A stretch of DNA of 64,000 nt, taken from contig CAKTQE010000002.1 of assembly GCA_934593275.1 (NCBI GenBank), forward strand, positions 1-64,000, given 5' to 3'. Made by a program: the position numbers and the translations under genes. The DNA is from an uncultured Oscillospiraceae bacterium (GTDB lineage Bacteria; Bacillota; Clostridia; Oscillospirales; Oscillospiraceae). The notes beneath the pieces were generated by a model, which was not told the DNA's origin, did no database searches, and saw only the letters and a list, made by a program, of their open reading frames with translations. Of this stretch, positions 18,589 through 27,514 are shown in pieces; within the stretch, counting starts at the first letter, position 1, and the number at the start of each line of letters is the position of its first letter.

Positions 18589-18622
18589 CCCCCGCTGCCG
18601 TTTTGAATGACGGCAGCGGGGG
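18589..18622. terminator. Bidirectional terminator between EamA gene and recR
   Basis: A 12-bp perfect stem CCCCCGCTGCCG/CGGCAGCGGGGG with a 10-base loop lies between convergent genes. T-rich sequence (CAATTTATTTTC) follows on the plus strand. Confidence 0.85.
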
Positions 18623-18643
18623 CAATTTATTTTCTTGAATGGG

Positions 18644-19243
18644 TCACATCTCCTGACGGCCCTCCAAGGCACGGGACAGGGTGACTTCATCGGCATATTC
18701 CAGCTGACTGCCCACGGGAACACCATAGGCAAGCCTCGTGACCCGGACACCCATGGGCCGGAGCAGACGGGAAATGTACATGGCCGTGGCCTCTCCCTCC
18801 GTATCGGGGTTGGTAGCCATAATGACCTCTTTTACATCGCCCTCACCGATCCGCAGCATCAGCTCCCGGATTTTAATATCATCCTGGGTCACCCGGTTCA
18901 GAGGGGAAATCACACCATGGAGTACATGGTATACCCCCCGGTACTCCCGGGAACGTTCCAGAGCGATCACATCCTTAGGCTCTGCCACCACGCAAATGGT
19001 GCTTTTATCCCGGGCGTCATCGGCACAGATGGGGCAAAGGGGCTGGTCGGTGAGATTCTGGCAGCAAGGGCAGGTATGCACCGTCCGCTTTGCCTCCAAA
19101 ATGGCATCCGCAAAGGCCTGGGCATCCTCCAAAGGCATTTCCAGCACATGAAAGGCCAGACGCTGGGCGGTTTTTCCGCCGATTCCGGGCAGACGGGCAA
19201 ACTGGTCTGCCAGATTTTGCAGCGACGCGGGGAAGAACTGCAT
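18644..19243 (-). CDS. recR: Recombination mediator RecR
   Basis: The 199-residue protein has the helix-hairpin-helix LPGIGGKTAQRLAFHVL, the zinc finger CPCCQNLTDQPLCPIC and a Toprim domain (ICVVAEPKDVIALE, NPDTEGEATAMYI). RecR with RecF/RecO loads RecA on single-stranded gaps. It is the last gene of dnaX-ybaB-recR, the standard Firmicute order, and starts 9 bases after ybaB. Confidence 0.97.
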   Translation of the reverse strand: MQFFPASLQNLADQFARLPGIGGKTAQRLAFHVLEMPLEDAQAFADAILEAKRTVHTCPCCQNLTDQPLCPICADDARDKSTICVVAEPKDVIALERSREYRGVYHVLHGVISPLNRVTQDDIKIRELMLRIGEGDVKEVIMATNPDTEGEATAMYISRLLRPMGVRVTRLAYGVPVGSQLEYADEVTLSRALEGRQEM

Positions 19244-19252
19244 GGCTCCTCC

Positions 19253-19606
19253 TTAGAACAGGCCGCCCAGGTTCAGGCCGCCGGTAAGCTTGGACATATT
19301 GTTGGCTGCCTCGCTGTCCGCGGTCCGCATGGCCTGGTTGACGGCGGCAATGATCATATCCTGCAGCATTTCCACATCCTCGGGGTCTACCGCCTCAGGG
19401 TTTAATTTCAGTTCCAGCACCTCATGCTTGCCGTTGACCGTAGCGGAAACCATACCGCCGCCGGACTGGGCGGAGAAGGTCTTATTCTCCTGCTCCTCCT
19501 GCATCCGCAGCATTTCCTGCTGCATCTTCTGGGCCTGTCTGAGCATGGCGGACTGATTCATGCCGCCCATTCCACCGGGCATTCCCCGGAAACCACCTTT
19601 TGCCAT
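19253..19606 (-). CDS. YbaB/EbfC nucleoid-associated protein
   Basis: The 117-residue protein has a glycine/methionine-rich start (GGFRGMPGGMGGMNQ), then a helix KMQQEMLRMQEEQENK, the conserved core GGGMVSATVNGKHEVLELKLNPEAV and a C-terminal helix. EbfC proteins bind DNA as dimers and are thought to help recombination or replication; the gene lies between dnaX and recR as in most bacteria. AAGGAGA precedes the ATG. Confidence 0.94.
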   Translation of the reverse strand: MAKGGFRGMPGGMGGMNQSAMLRQAQKMQQEMLRMQEEQENKTFSAQSGGGMVSATVNGKHEVLELKLNPEAVDPEDVEMLQDMIIAAVNQAMRTADSEAANNMSKLTGGLNLGGLF

Positions 19607-19630
19607 AACAAAATTCTCCTTATCAATTGA

Positions 19631-21235
19631 TTATTCTCGGATTTTCACAATATCCTGATGGGCACGGCCAAAATTCATCAGCTGTTCCATTTTTCCTGTT
19701 TTTCCGGAGGCAGACTGATCTACCACCGTCACTTTAATAGGTCTACCCAATTTGGCAGAGGCCTTTCGGGTAACGGTTGCCAGAATGTCCTCCCGGCTCA
19801 CGGTCTCTGCCACGAACCGGCTGCCGCAGCGCAGTTCCAGCACATTTCCCACTAGATTTCCCCGCAAGGGAGAGGCGGGATTTGCCACAAAGAAGCCGGA
19901 AGCAGGCCGGTGAAGCTCCGGACGAATGTCCTCCATAAGTTCCAGCCAGAATTGGTCGTTCTGGGGCATGGGAGGCGGTGCTTCCTCCTCCGGTGGGGCA
20001 TCCTCATCGTCAGGGGGCGGCGGGGCCTCCTCCTGTTCTTCCACAGCAGGAATTTCCTTGGTCTGCTTTACGACGAACTGACCGCTTTTCAGCTGGTCTT
20101 CCAATCGGGTGAGTCTTGCGTTCAAAGCCCCCGCGTCCAGGCTCAACTCCGGACGGCACAGGGAGACGATGCACAGCTCCGCATCCATTCGCCGGCCCGC
20201 GCTTCGGTTAAAGCCCGCCGCCGTGGACTGTACCAACTCCATCATTCGGACGATCTCTCCGGTGGAAAGACGTTTCGTAAGCTCTGCCACCTGGGAATCC
20301 GGTGCTACCCCGGAGAGCATAGCAATGCCGGAGCCGGGGGCGGTTTTCATCACCAATAGATCCCGCAGCAGGCTCTCCAATTCATCAAGCAAGGCCCCAA
20401 TGTCCTTGCCCTGGCTGTAAAGCTGATTAAAGAGGGTCAGGGCCTTGGGGGTATCGTGGGCGGCACAGTAGGACAGCAGGGTGCCGCACTTCTGCTCCCC
20501 CGCAATGCCCAGGCACTCATAGACCTTTTCCGCAGTGACCTCCCCGGTGGTGGCACTGGCGCACTGGTCCAGCAGGCTCAGGCCGTCACGCATGGCCCCG
20601 TCTGCCAGCCTTGCCAGCACCCGGGCGGCACTGTCGTCTAAATCAATGCTCTCCTGATAGGCAACATATTGCAGTCTCGCCGCAATGTCCTCCTGGCTGA
20701 TGCGCCGGAAAGAAAACCGCTGACACCGGGACAAAATGGTGGCCGGGACCTTGTGCAACTCCGTGGTGGCCAGAATAAACAGCAGATGCTCCGGCGGCTC
20801 CTCAATGATTTTCAGCAGGGCGTTAAAGGCGGAGAGGGACAGCATGTGTACCTCGTCCACGATATACACCCGCTTGCGGACCTGGGCCGGAGAGTACACC
20901 GCGTCATCCCGCAGGTCCCGCACATTGTCTACGCCGTTGTTGGAGGCGGCATCGATTTCCAGCACGTCCATGCAGGTTCCGGCGTCAATGGCCCGGCAGG
21001 CGGAACACGCATTGCAGGGGTTCCCGTTATCCGGATTCAAGCAGTTTACGGCCTTGGCCAGAATTTTGGCGCAGCTGGTCTTGCCGGTACCCCGGGAACC
21101 GGTAAAGAGATAGGCGTGGCTCAGCTTTCCGGTGACGATTTGGGTTTTCAGCGTCTGGGTCACCGCCAGCTGACCGGACACATCGTCAAAGGTCTGGGGG
21201 CGATATTTACGATAAAGGGCCTGATAAGCAGACAT
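19631..21235 (-). CDS. dnaX: DNA polymerase III subunits gamma/tau
   Basis: The 534-residue clamp loader ATPase starts MSAYQALYRKYRPQTFDDV. It has Walker A GSRGTGKTS, a four-cysteine zinc module (CLNPDNGNPCNACSACRA), the DEVHMLS Walker B and SRC sensor (ILSRCQRFSFRRI). A Pro/Glu-rich linker (EEQEEAPPPPDDEDAPPEEE) leads to the C-terminal tau domain. The ATG at 21235 is preceded by GGGGAGGAGG. It lies just downstream of the SRP RNA gene and starts the dnaX-ybaB-recR operon. Confidence 0.96.
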   Translation of the reverse strand: MSAYQALYRKYRPQTFDDVSGQLAVTQTLKTQIVTGKLSHAYLFTGSRGTGKTSCAKILAKAVNCLNPDNGNPCNACSACRAIDAGTCMDVLEIDAASNNGVDNVRDLRDDAVYSPAQVRKRVYIVDEVHMLSLSAFNALLKIIEEPPEHLLFILATTELHKVPATILSRCQRFSFRRISQEDIAARLQYVAYQESIDLDDSAARVLARLADGAMRDGLSLLDQCASATTGEVTAEKVYECLGIAGEQKCGTLLSYCAAHDTPKALTLFNQLYSQGKDIGALLDELESLLRDLLVMKTAPGSGIAMLSGVAPDSQVAELTKRLSTGEIVRMMELVQSTAAGFNRSAGRRMDAELCIVSLCRPELSLDAGALNARLTRLEDQLKSGQFVVKQTKEIPAVEEQEEAPPPPDDEDAPPEEEAPPPMPQNDQFWLELMEDIRPELHRPASGFFVANPASPLRGNLVGNVLELRCGSRFVAETVSREDILATVTRKASAKLGRPIKVTVVDQSASGKTGKMEQLMNFGRAHQDIVKIRE

Positions 21236-21361
21236 TGCGGCAACCTCCTCCCCGCTTTTTCTTGTAATAAGAACGGTTTTCTCAAAAAGAATCGGCCTAT
21301 AACAAGATCGCACACCTATATTTGAATGAATAGACACTCCTTGAGACCGTGCAGCCAGCTC

Positions 21362-21578
21362 AAAAACGGCAACCTCGCGGCACACGAAACATTCCGCTTA
21401 ATGCTGCTTGGTTCCCCACCTGACATGGTTCACGGGGTCTCGTTGCGCAAGACCGCTCTCTCAACACCGCGGTAACGGTCCAAGAGAAAATCTATTCACC
21501 CGGGTATAGGCATTCATCCCTGCTGTAGCGGATTGCAGGTACAGGGCACCGCTAACTCCCCGACTAGTGCGACCTTGT
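21362..21578 (-). ncRNA. ffs: Signal recognition particle RNA, long bacterial form
   Basis: The minus strand carries the Alu-domain core GGGGAGTTAGCGGTGCCCTG followed by TACCTGCAATCCGCTACAGCA. The S-domain has GAACCATGTCAGG and AAGCAGCATTAAGC, joined by a GGGGAACC tip that supplies the GGAA tetraloop of helix 8, where Ffh binds. The 5' GGTCGCAC and 3' GTGTGCC strands can pair to close the molecule, and TTTTTG follows. This is the Bacillus/Clostridium-type RNA with both Alu and S domains. End positions are approximate to a few bases. Confidence 0.93.
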
Positions 21579-21614
21579 TATAAGCCGATTCAGCTTTAAC
21601 AAAGTGAAATGTAT

Positions 21615-21836
21615 TCAGTTCAGCTTGGATTCGATGAAATCGGCCAGCTCTTTGAACGTGGTGATCTTCTGATCTTCCATATCCAGCTCCACACCCAGCT
21701 CGCTTTCCAGGTCCATGATCATCTCTACGATATCCAGAGAATCGATACCCAGGCTCTCAAAGGTGGAGTCGGGCTTGATCTCGGAAGCGTCCAGCTCCAG
21801 CTGCTTGGCAGCATAGTTTACAAGCTTCTCGTACAT
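21615..21836 (-). CDS. acpP: Acyl carrier protein
   Basis: The 73-residue acidic protein has the phosphopantetheine attachment motif GIDSLDIVEMIM, with the serine near residue 37, and the usual four-helix layout. It carries growing acyl chains in fatty acid synthesis. It is not beside other fab genes here. It lies directly upstream of the SRP RNA on the same strand. Confidence 0.96.
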   Translation of the reverse strand: MYEKLVNYAAKQLELDASEIKPDSTFESLGIDSLDIVEMIMDLESELGVELDMEDQKITTFKELADFIESKLN

Positions 21837-21889
21837 GAAAATACTCCCTTCGTCAAATAGTCTCTATCAAAGGTTTCCACGCTATTCTA

Positions 21890-23140
21890 TTACAAAGGTT
21901 TGGATTTGTCAATGGCCAATTCAGCCTTAACGCCCAATGCCGCCGCATAGGCCGTGGCCCAGGCGATTTGCAGGTTGAATCCGCCGGTATACGCATCACA
22001 ATCCAGGATTTCTCCCGCAAAATACAGTCCCCCGATTTTCTTGGAGGCCATGGTTTTGGGGTCCACCTCTCCGGTTTTGATGCCGCCGGAGGTAATGATG
22101 GCCTCTGCCACCGGGCGTTTGCATTTGATTTCCACTGGAAAGGCTTTTAAAAGCATCACCAGGGCATGACGGGATTGCCGGGTCAGGCTGTTGGCCTGAA
22201 GGTCCCGGGGGATTTGCAGCTTGTCCAGCACCACCGGAATCATGGAACGGGGCAATAGGTCTGTCAAGGCGTTTTCCATGGTACGGTTCTGGTACATATC
22301 CAGGTCCCGCAAAAGCCGTGCATCCAGCTTGCTTTCTTCCAGGGCGGGCTTTAAGTCGATCAAAAGACGGCAGCCCTCCCCTTTTAGATGGCAGCTGGCA
22401 CTGAGGACCGTAGGGCCGGAAACGCCAAAATGAGTAAAGAGCAGCTCTCCAAAGTCTTTATACAGCACCTTTCCCTTGGCGTTCACCAGCCTGACCCCCA
22501 CATTTCGCAGGGATAGACCCTGCATTTTGGGGCAGTCCTCTCCGGCTTCCTCCAAGGGTACCAGGCTTCCCTGGGGGGCCACCACCGTATGGCCCAATTT
22601 TTTTGCCATCTCATATCCGTCACCGGTGGAGCCGGTGGCCGGATAGGATAGGCCGCCTGTTGCCAGAATAATGGTTTTCGCTTTTAGTGCTTCCGTTTCC
22701 GTTCGCACCCCTGTTACACGGCCCTCCTGGGTGGTGATTTCCAGAACACGTCCGGTCTTGACGGTGACACCGGACTCCCGCATTTTCCGTTTCAGGCAGT
22801 CCAGAATGGACGCGGCACTGTCAGACTGGGGAAACACCCGGTTTCCCCGCTCGGTTTTCAGAGGGCAGCCCGCCGCTTGGAAAAACGCAACGGTTTTTTC
22901 CGGGGGAAAAGCCGTCATGGCACTGTAAAGAAAGCGTCCATTCCGGGGGGTATTTTGCAGCACTTCTTCCGCTGCGCAATTGTTTGTCACATTGCAGCGG
23001 CCCTTGCCGGTAATCAAAAGCTTTTTGCCCAACCGTTCGTTCCGCTCTAAAAGGGTCACGTTGCAGCCCTGCTCCGCGGCGGTAATGGCCGCAAACATCC
23101 CAGCTGGGCCACCGCCAATCACCAGAACATCACACATCAT
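21890..23140 (-). CDS. HI0933/BaiN-family FAD flavoprotein
   Basis: The 416-residue protein starts with an FAD-binding Rossmann motif, VLVIGGGPAGMFAAITAAE, followed by GKKLLITGKGRCNVTN, the hallmark of the HI0933-like family (TIGR00275). The end has GLYFAGEILDCDAYTGGFNLQ. Members include BaiN, a reductase of bile acid metabolism, but most have no known substrate. The start at 23140 (MMCDVLVIGGG) overlaps the end of the RpiR regulator gene by 11 bases, so the two form one operon and the regulator may control the flavoprotein. Confidence 0.88.
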   Translation of the reverse strand: MMCDVLVIGGGPAGMFAAITAAEQGCNVTLLERNERLGKKLLITGKGRCNVTNNCAAEEVLQNTPRNGRFLYSAMTAFPPEKTVAFFQAAGCPLKTERGNRVFPQSDSAASILDCLKRKMRESGVTVKTGRVLEITTQEGRVTGVRTETEALKAKTIILATGGLSYPATGSTGDGYEMAKKLGHTVVAPQGSLVPLEEAGEDCPKMQGLSLRNVGVRLVNAKGKVLYKDFGELLFTHFGVSGPTVLSASCHLKGEGCRLLIDLKPALEESKLDARLLRDLDMYQNRTMENALTDLLPRSMIPVVLDKLQIPRDLQANSLTRQSRHALVMLLKAFPVEIKCKRPVAEAIITSGGIKTGEVDPKTMASKKIGGLYFAGEILDCDAYTGGFNLQIAWATAYAAALGVKAELAIDKSKPL

Positions 23141-24005
23141 GGTCAACCGCCTGTTTCTCGTATACATCATACTCGTCCCAGATCCGCTCCAGAGTCTCGA
23201 AAGTACGGGCGATTTCCCGTTCCTTTTTGGCCGCAATGGCAACGATCAGGGCGTTGATCATGCTTAAAGGGGCCACCAGGCTGTCTACCAGAGAAACCAT
23301 GTCGCTCTTGGCCACCAGCACATGATCACAGCACTGACCAAGAGGAGAAAGCTTGCTGTCGGTAATGCCGATGACCGTGGCCCCGGCGGAACAGCAATAC
23401 CGGGCACCCTTGGTGGTGGAAGCGGAATACCGGGGGAAGCTGAACGCGATCACCACGTCCTCCGGCCCTACGCTGACCATCTTTTCAAACATTTCACCCT
23501 GGCTGACACCGGTGATCACATGGACATTGTTGAACATATAGTTCAGGTAGTACCCCAGAAACTCTGCCAGCGGCGCAACGGAACGAACGCCCAGAATAAA
23601 CACCCGCTTGGCTTTCAAAATGGCATTGACGGCATTTTGAAACTCCTCCCGGCTGACGTTTTCCTCGGTCTGGCGCAGCTTTTCAATATCGGCATGGATG
23701 ACCGTGGAAATCACATCCTGGTCTTTCATCCGGTCATTGGCCACCTCGATGCGCTGCACGGAGGTCAGGCGGTTCAGCACCATTTCCTGCATGGCTTTTT
23801 GCATACTGGGATAGCCGTCAAAGCCCAGGTCCACCGCAAACCGAACCACCGTGGACTCGGAAACGCCCACGTTCTGGGCAAGTTTATTGGCGGTCATAAA
23901 GGCCGCTTTATCATAGGATTCCAGGATATATTGGGCAATACGCTTCTGACCCTTGGAGAATCCGGGCATGTCTTGTTTTAAATTGGAAAGAATATCACTG
24001 CTCAC
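23130..24005 (-). CDS. MurR/RpiR-family transcriptional regulator
   Basis: The 291-residue protein has an N-terminal HTH_6 domain (KRIAQYILESYDKAAFMTANKLAQNVGVSE) and a C-terminal SIS sugar-phosphate binding domain (FILGVRSVAPLAEFLGYYL, VIGITDSKLSPL). Such regulators respond to phosphosugars. The GTG at 24005 is preceded by AGAGGGG. Its gene overlaps that of a BaiN-like flavoprotein, not a sugar gene, so the effector cannot be inferred from context. Confidence 0.93.
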   Translation of the reverse strand: MSSDILSNLKQDMPGFSKGQKRIAQYILESYDKAAFMTANKLAQNVGVSESTVVRFAVDLGFDGYPSMQKAMQEMVLNRLTSVQRIEVANDRMKDQDVISTVIHADIEKLRQTEENVSREEFQNAVNAILKAKRVFILGVRSVAPLAEFLGYYLNYMFNNVHVITGVSQGEMFEKMVSVGPEDVVIAFSFPRYSASTTKGARYCCSAGATVIGITDSKLSPLGQCCDHVLVAKSDMVSLVDSLVAPLSMINALIVAIAAKKEREIARTFETLERIWDEYDVYEKQAVDHDV

Positions 24006-24118
24006 GTGATAGCCCCTCTTTCTATGTACGTTGTTCTGCCGGTGGTAAACCGTATTCTTTTGTCATTCTAACAAATCCCGCGGTATTTTGCAAGCGGTTC
24101 CCGGATAACAATTCCTAA

Positions 24119-24823
24119 CTATTTTTTAAGTTCCCGTATTTCCGGCTCTGTAAGATAACGCCATTTCCCCTCCGGCAGATTTCCCAGGCAAAGGCTGCCC
24201 TCTCCGATTCGTTTCAGCCGCAGCACCTGCATTCCCGCCGCCTGGCACATTCTGCGGACCTGGCGGTTGCGGCCCTCATGGATCACCACTTCCAGCCGGG
24301 CCTTTTGGCCCCTGGACTCCAAGAGCCGGACCTTGGGCGGGCGGATCTGATAGCCGTCCAGCACAATGGGTCTTGCAAGCAGTTCTTCTTTTCCCGGCTC
24401 AAAACCGGAAACCAGCACACGGTAGGTTTTCTCGATTTCGTGGCTGGGGTGCATCAGGCGGTTGGCAAAGTCCCCATCATTTGTAAAGAGCAGCAGCCCC
24501 TCAGAGTCCATATCCAGCCGTCCAATGGGGTACACCCGCACCCCGCAATCTGCCACCAGGGAGGCGGCATCTGGCCGTCCCTTTTCATCCCGCAGGGTGG
24601 TAACGTAACCCCGGGGCTTGTGGAGCATCAGGTAGATGGGCTTTTCTTCCCCGGGCAGGGGGCGGCCATCCACAAGGATTTTATCGCTATCCGGGTCCGC
24701 CGTGGCCCCCAGCTCTGCCGGAAGACCGTTTAACGTGACCCGGCCCGCCCCGATCCATTTTTCAGCCTCCCGGCGGGAACACAGGCCCCTGGCGGAAAGG
24801 ATTTTTTGCAGTCGTTCTTTCAT
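24119..24823 (-). CDS. rluB: RsuA/RluB-family rRNA pseudouridine synthase
   Basis: The 234-residue enzyme has an S4 RNA-binding domain at residues 2-50 (RLQKILSARGLCSRREAE) and the catalytic Asp in GRLDMDSEGLLLFTNDG. It converts a uridine of 23S rRNA to pseudouridine. The ATG at 24823 overlaps the stop of the carboxypeptidase gene as ATGA. Position after dac in the scpAB operon matches Bacillus rluB synteny. The exact target uridine is inferred from that. Confidence 0.9.
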   Translation of the reverse strand: MKERLQKILSARGLCSRREAEKWIGAGRVTLNGLPAELGATADPDSDKILVDGRPLPGEEKPIYLMLHKPRGYVTTLRDEKGRPDAASLVADCGVRVYPIGRLDMDSEGLLLFTNDGDFANRLMHPSHEIEKTYRVLVSGFEPGKEELLARPIVLDGYQIRPPKVRLLESRGQKARLEVVIHEGRNRQVRRMCQAAGMQVLRLKRIGEGSLCLGNLPEGKWRYLTEPEIRELKK

Positions 24824-25902
24824 TGTTTTCTCCCAATTTTCCAAAAGGGCTTCTTGGCAGGAAGCTCCTTTTCAACCGTTTCTCCGTAAACAAGCCCTAC
24901 TTTTCCGATGACCTTTCCGGAAAGCAGCACATAGGCCCACCCGGCCTCACCCCCCTGAACCACCGGGGCATAGACAAACTCCCGGCCCCCCAGTACGATT
25001 TGAGGCTGTTCCTCCCGGCCCAGGGCATAGGTAAAATCCTGGGAAGAGAGCAGCCGGACAGTGCCTTCGCCGCCCATCAGCTGACGTTTTCCCAGCTGTT
25101 CCCCGGCACTGATCAGGAGCCTTGGCGCAAAGTCCTCAAAGCCCCGGTTCAAAAGGGCTTCATGGTCCTGCCAGTCCTGGGGGGCATCCATGGTGGCCGC
25201 CACCAATCTGCGGCCCTGCCTCTGGGCGGTGGATACCAGAATCCGCCCGGCGGAACGGGTATAGCCTGTTTTAATACCGTCTGCCCCGTCTACCAGCCAC
25301 AGAAGCTTATTGTGATTTTTCAAATACCGCTTCCCCACCGTAACGTTCTTTGTGGATACGGTTTTTGCAAAAATCGGGTTTTCCATGGCATAGGCCCCCA
25401 GCTTTGCCAAATCCCGGGCCGTAGAATAGTGGTCCGGGGCATCCAGGCCGTTGGGGTTTGCAAAATGGGTATCTGCAAGGCCCAGCAGCCGGGCCTTGTC
25501 GTTCATCCGCTCCACAAAGCCCTCTGCCGTTCCCCCGCAGTAAATGGCCAGGGCTACCGCCGCATCGTTGCCGGAGGAGAGCATCAAGCCGTAAAGAAGT
25601 TCCTGTATGGTAAGCACCTCGCCCTCCTGCAAATACATGGAGGAACCCTCAATGCCCACCGCCTCCCGGGGGATGCGCATTCGGTCTAAAACGTTACACT
25701 GCTCACAAACCAGCAGTGCCGTCATGATTTTTGTTGTACTGGCCATGGACGCCCGTTCTCCGGGGCTTTTCTCATAGAGCAGCCGCCCACTGACAGGCTC
25801 CAAAAGCACCGCCCTTTTGGCGGACACTGCCTCTGCCCGCTGGGGCAACAGCAAAACGGCAGCCAGGATGATAGCTGCCGTTTTGGCCAAAATTGATCTC
25901 AT
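24820..25902 (-). CDS. D-alanyl-D-alanine carboxypeptidase (DacF/DacB type)
   Basis: The 360-residue protein has a signal peptide (ILAKTAAIILAAVLLLPQRAEA) and the S11 penicillin-binding motifs STTK, SGN (LSSGNDAAVAL) and KTG (DGIKTGYT). It trims the terminal D-Ala from peptidoglycan pentapeptides outside the membrane, in sporulating Firmicutes often in spore cortex. A C-terminal beta domain follows the catalytic one. The ATG at 25902 is preferred, with a GTG three codons earlier as alternative. It shares an operon with rluB and lies near ytfJ, fitting a role in sporulation. Confidence 0.92.
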   Translation of the reverse strand: MRSILAKTAAIILAAVLLLPQRAEAVSAKRAVLLEPVSGRLLYEKSPGERASMASTTKIMTALLVCEQCNVLDRMRIPREAVGIEGSSMYLQEGEVLTIQELLYGLMLSSGNDAAVALAIYCGGTAEGFVERMNDKARLLGLADTHFANPNGLDAPDHYSTARDLAKLGAYAMENPIFAKTVSTKNVTVGKRYLKNHNKLLWLVDGADGIKTGYTRSAGRILVSTAQRQGRRLVAATMDAPQDWQDHEALLNRGFEDFAPRLLISAGEQLGKRQLMGGEGTVRLLSSQDFTYALGREEQPQIVLGGREFVYAPVVQGGEAGWAYVLLSGKVIGKVGLVYGETVEKELPAKKPFWKIGRKQ

Positions 25903-25941
25903 GTTCCTCACCCGTGGCTAGAATGCCCGGAAAAGGACGCA

Positions 25942-26319
25942 TTATTCCGGTTTCTTCTCAAACAGCGCAGAGATGCGATCCAGGGTCTCCGGAACCATTT
26001 CCACGATCCGGTCAGCAGTGGTATTGGCAGGCTCCGCAATGGTCAATATCCGCACATTGCCCTCTTTCACCACCAGGAAGCACACCGGCGTAACCTTGAC
26101 ACCGGCACCCACGCCGCCGCCAAAGGGATTCTGGGTCGGGGCCTTGCTGGATACAAAGTCCGAACCGCCGCCGCCCAGGCCAACGCTGATTTTGGACACG
26201 GGAATGATGGTAATGCCGTCTGCCGTCTGGATGGGCTGGCCTACCACCGTATTGGAATCCACCATTTCACGAACTTTCGCAATGGTGCTTTCCAGCATAT
26301 TGGGAAGTTTCTCACTCAT
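25942..26319 (-). CDS. ytfJ: GerW/YtfJ sporulation protein
   Basis: The 125-residue protein has the GerW signature: MLESTIAKVREMVDSNTVVG, ITIIPVSKISVGLGGGGSDF, and FGGGVGAGVKVTPVCFLV. In Bacillus subtilis YtfJ/GerW is made during sporulation and needed for germination responses. It overlaps the DUF2953 gene by 8 bases, the pairing seen in many Clostridia. It is one of the best signs that the organism forms spores. Confidence 0.93.
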   Translation of the reverse strand: MSEKLPNMLESTIAKVREMVDSNTVVGQPIQTADGITIIPVSKISVGLGGGGSDFVSSKAPTQNPFGGGVGAGVKVTPVCFLVVKEGNVRILTIAEPANTTADRIVEMVPETLDRISALFEKKPE

Positions 26320-26935
26320 TGACTTGCACCGCCTTTTTCTTCTTCATATCTAAAAACTGTTTTACTATTCGAATACCGTAGCGAATAACCAGCCCCAGGA
26401 GCCGCCCCAGGGTGATGGTCAAATCCATAGCAAAGACCACCCGGGTCTCGTTGCCCACAAAATCGCATTCCACCTGCACGTCCCGCTTTTTGATTACAAA
26501 GGCACGGTCCAGTTGGGGCATCAGGCATCCCACCGCCGCCCAGGCTCTGCCATAGTACACCGCCAGATCCGCCGGGTCATCCCCTGCCATGATCAGGTGG
26601 AACGTCAGGTGGTCCACTCGCAGTTTTCGCCGCAAATCTCCCAGAAAATCCAGGCCGGTTTGAATCAGGGGCAGGAAACGCTTCCAGTCGCCCCCGGGCT
26701 TTTTGGGGGATGGCTCCTGCCCAGGCTTTGTTGTTACCTGGGCTTCCGGCTTTTGTTTTTGCTTTTTGGGCCGGTGCAGCAGCCTATGGAGCCGGCCTGA
26801 CATGGGGTAAAGCCCCAGCCGGAACACGCTCACCAGCAGCACCGCCTCCGGTCCTCCGGCATCATAGCGAAGCCGCAGCCCCAAAGGCACACACCCCAGC
26901 AGCACCAGGATGGCCAGAAAAATCAGCCAGCCCAT
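26312..26935 (-). CDS. DUF2953 family membrane protein
   Basis: The 207-residue protein begins with a membrane helix (LIFLAILVLLGCVPLGLRL) followed by a beta domain, a proline/lysine linker (KKQKQKPEAQ to PSPKKPGGDW) and a conserved C-terminal part with DHLTFHLIMAGDDPADLAVYYGRAWA, the DUF2953 core. The function is unknown, but it is regularly paired with ytfJ and scpAB. Its ATG directly follows the scpB stop codon. Confidence 0.88.
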   Translation of the reverse strand: MGWLIFLAILVLLGCVPLGLRLRYDAGGPEAVLLVSVFRLGLYPMSGRLHRLLHRPKKQKQKPEAQVTTKPGQEPSPKKPGGDWKRFLPLIQTGLDFLGDLRRKLRVDHLTFHLIMAGDDPADLAVYYGRAWAAVGCLMPQLDRAFVIKKRDVQVECDFVGNETRVVFAMDLTITLGRLLGLVIRYGIRIVKQFLDMKKKKAVQVNE

Positions 26936-27514
26936 TTAGGTTGCCTCCGGGGAGGCCCCCGCTTCCTGCCCTTCCTCCGGCAGCTCGATTGGCTCACCAA
27001 AGGCGATTTTCTCAATGGGCGGCAGCTCCTCTAAGGATTTAAGGCCAAAGGTCCTTAAAAAATCCGGCGTGGTTTTATATTGAATGGGCCGCCCGGGTAC
27101 GTTGAGCCGTCCGGCCTCCTCGATGAGTTTTTTATTCAGCAGTGCCGCCACGGAATAAGAGCTGTCCGCTCCCCGGATCTGCTCCACCATGGCTTTGGTG
27201 GCGGGCTGATAATAGGCAATGATGGTCAGTGTTTCCAGCTGGGAAGAAGAAAGCTTCGGGGGCTTTCTGGTTTCCAGGGCCTTGGTGATATAGTCCGCCA
27301 TTTCGCCGGAGGACACCATCTGATAGCCCTGCTCCAGCCGGAGGATCCGAATACCCCGACGGTCATAGGCCAGTTGGTCTGCCAGAGCATCCACGGCCTT
27401 TACAATATCCTGGGGGTCTGTTTCCAGGGTCTGGGCCAATCGGGAGACCTCTACCCGCTCCCCGGCGGCAAAGAGAATGGCTTCGATGATTCTTTGCAGC
27501 TGTTCTAGTTCCAT
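26936..27514 (-). CDS. scpB: Segregation and condensation protein ScpB
   Basis: The 192-residue protein has the winged-helix pair of ScpB: IIEAILFAAGERVEVSRLA, then KLSSSQLETLTIIAYYQPATKAMVEQIRG and IEEAGRLNVPGRPIQYKTTPDFLRTFGL. ScpB dimers join SMC and ScpA in the condensin complex that organises and separates chromosomes. The ATG overlaps the scpA stop as TAATG. The tail EEGQEAGASPEAT is disordered. Confidence 0.96.
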   Translation of the reverse strand: MELEQLQRIIEAILFAAGERVEVSRLAQTLETDPQDIVKAVDALADQLAYDRRGIRILRLEQGYQMVSSGEMADYITKALETRKPPKLSSSQLETLTIIAYYQPATKAMVEQIRGADSSYSVAALLNKKLIEEAGRLNVPGRPIQYKTTPDFLRTFGLKSLEELPPIEKIAFGEPIELPEEGQEAGASPEAT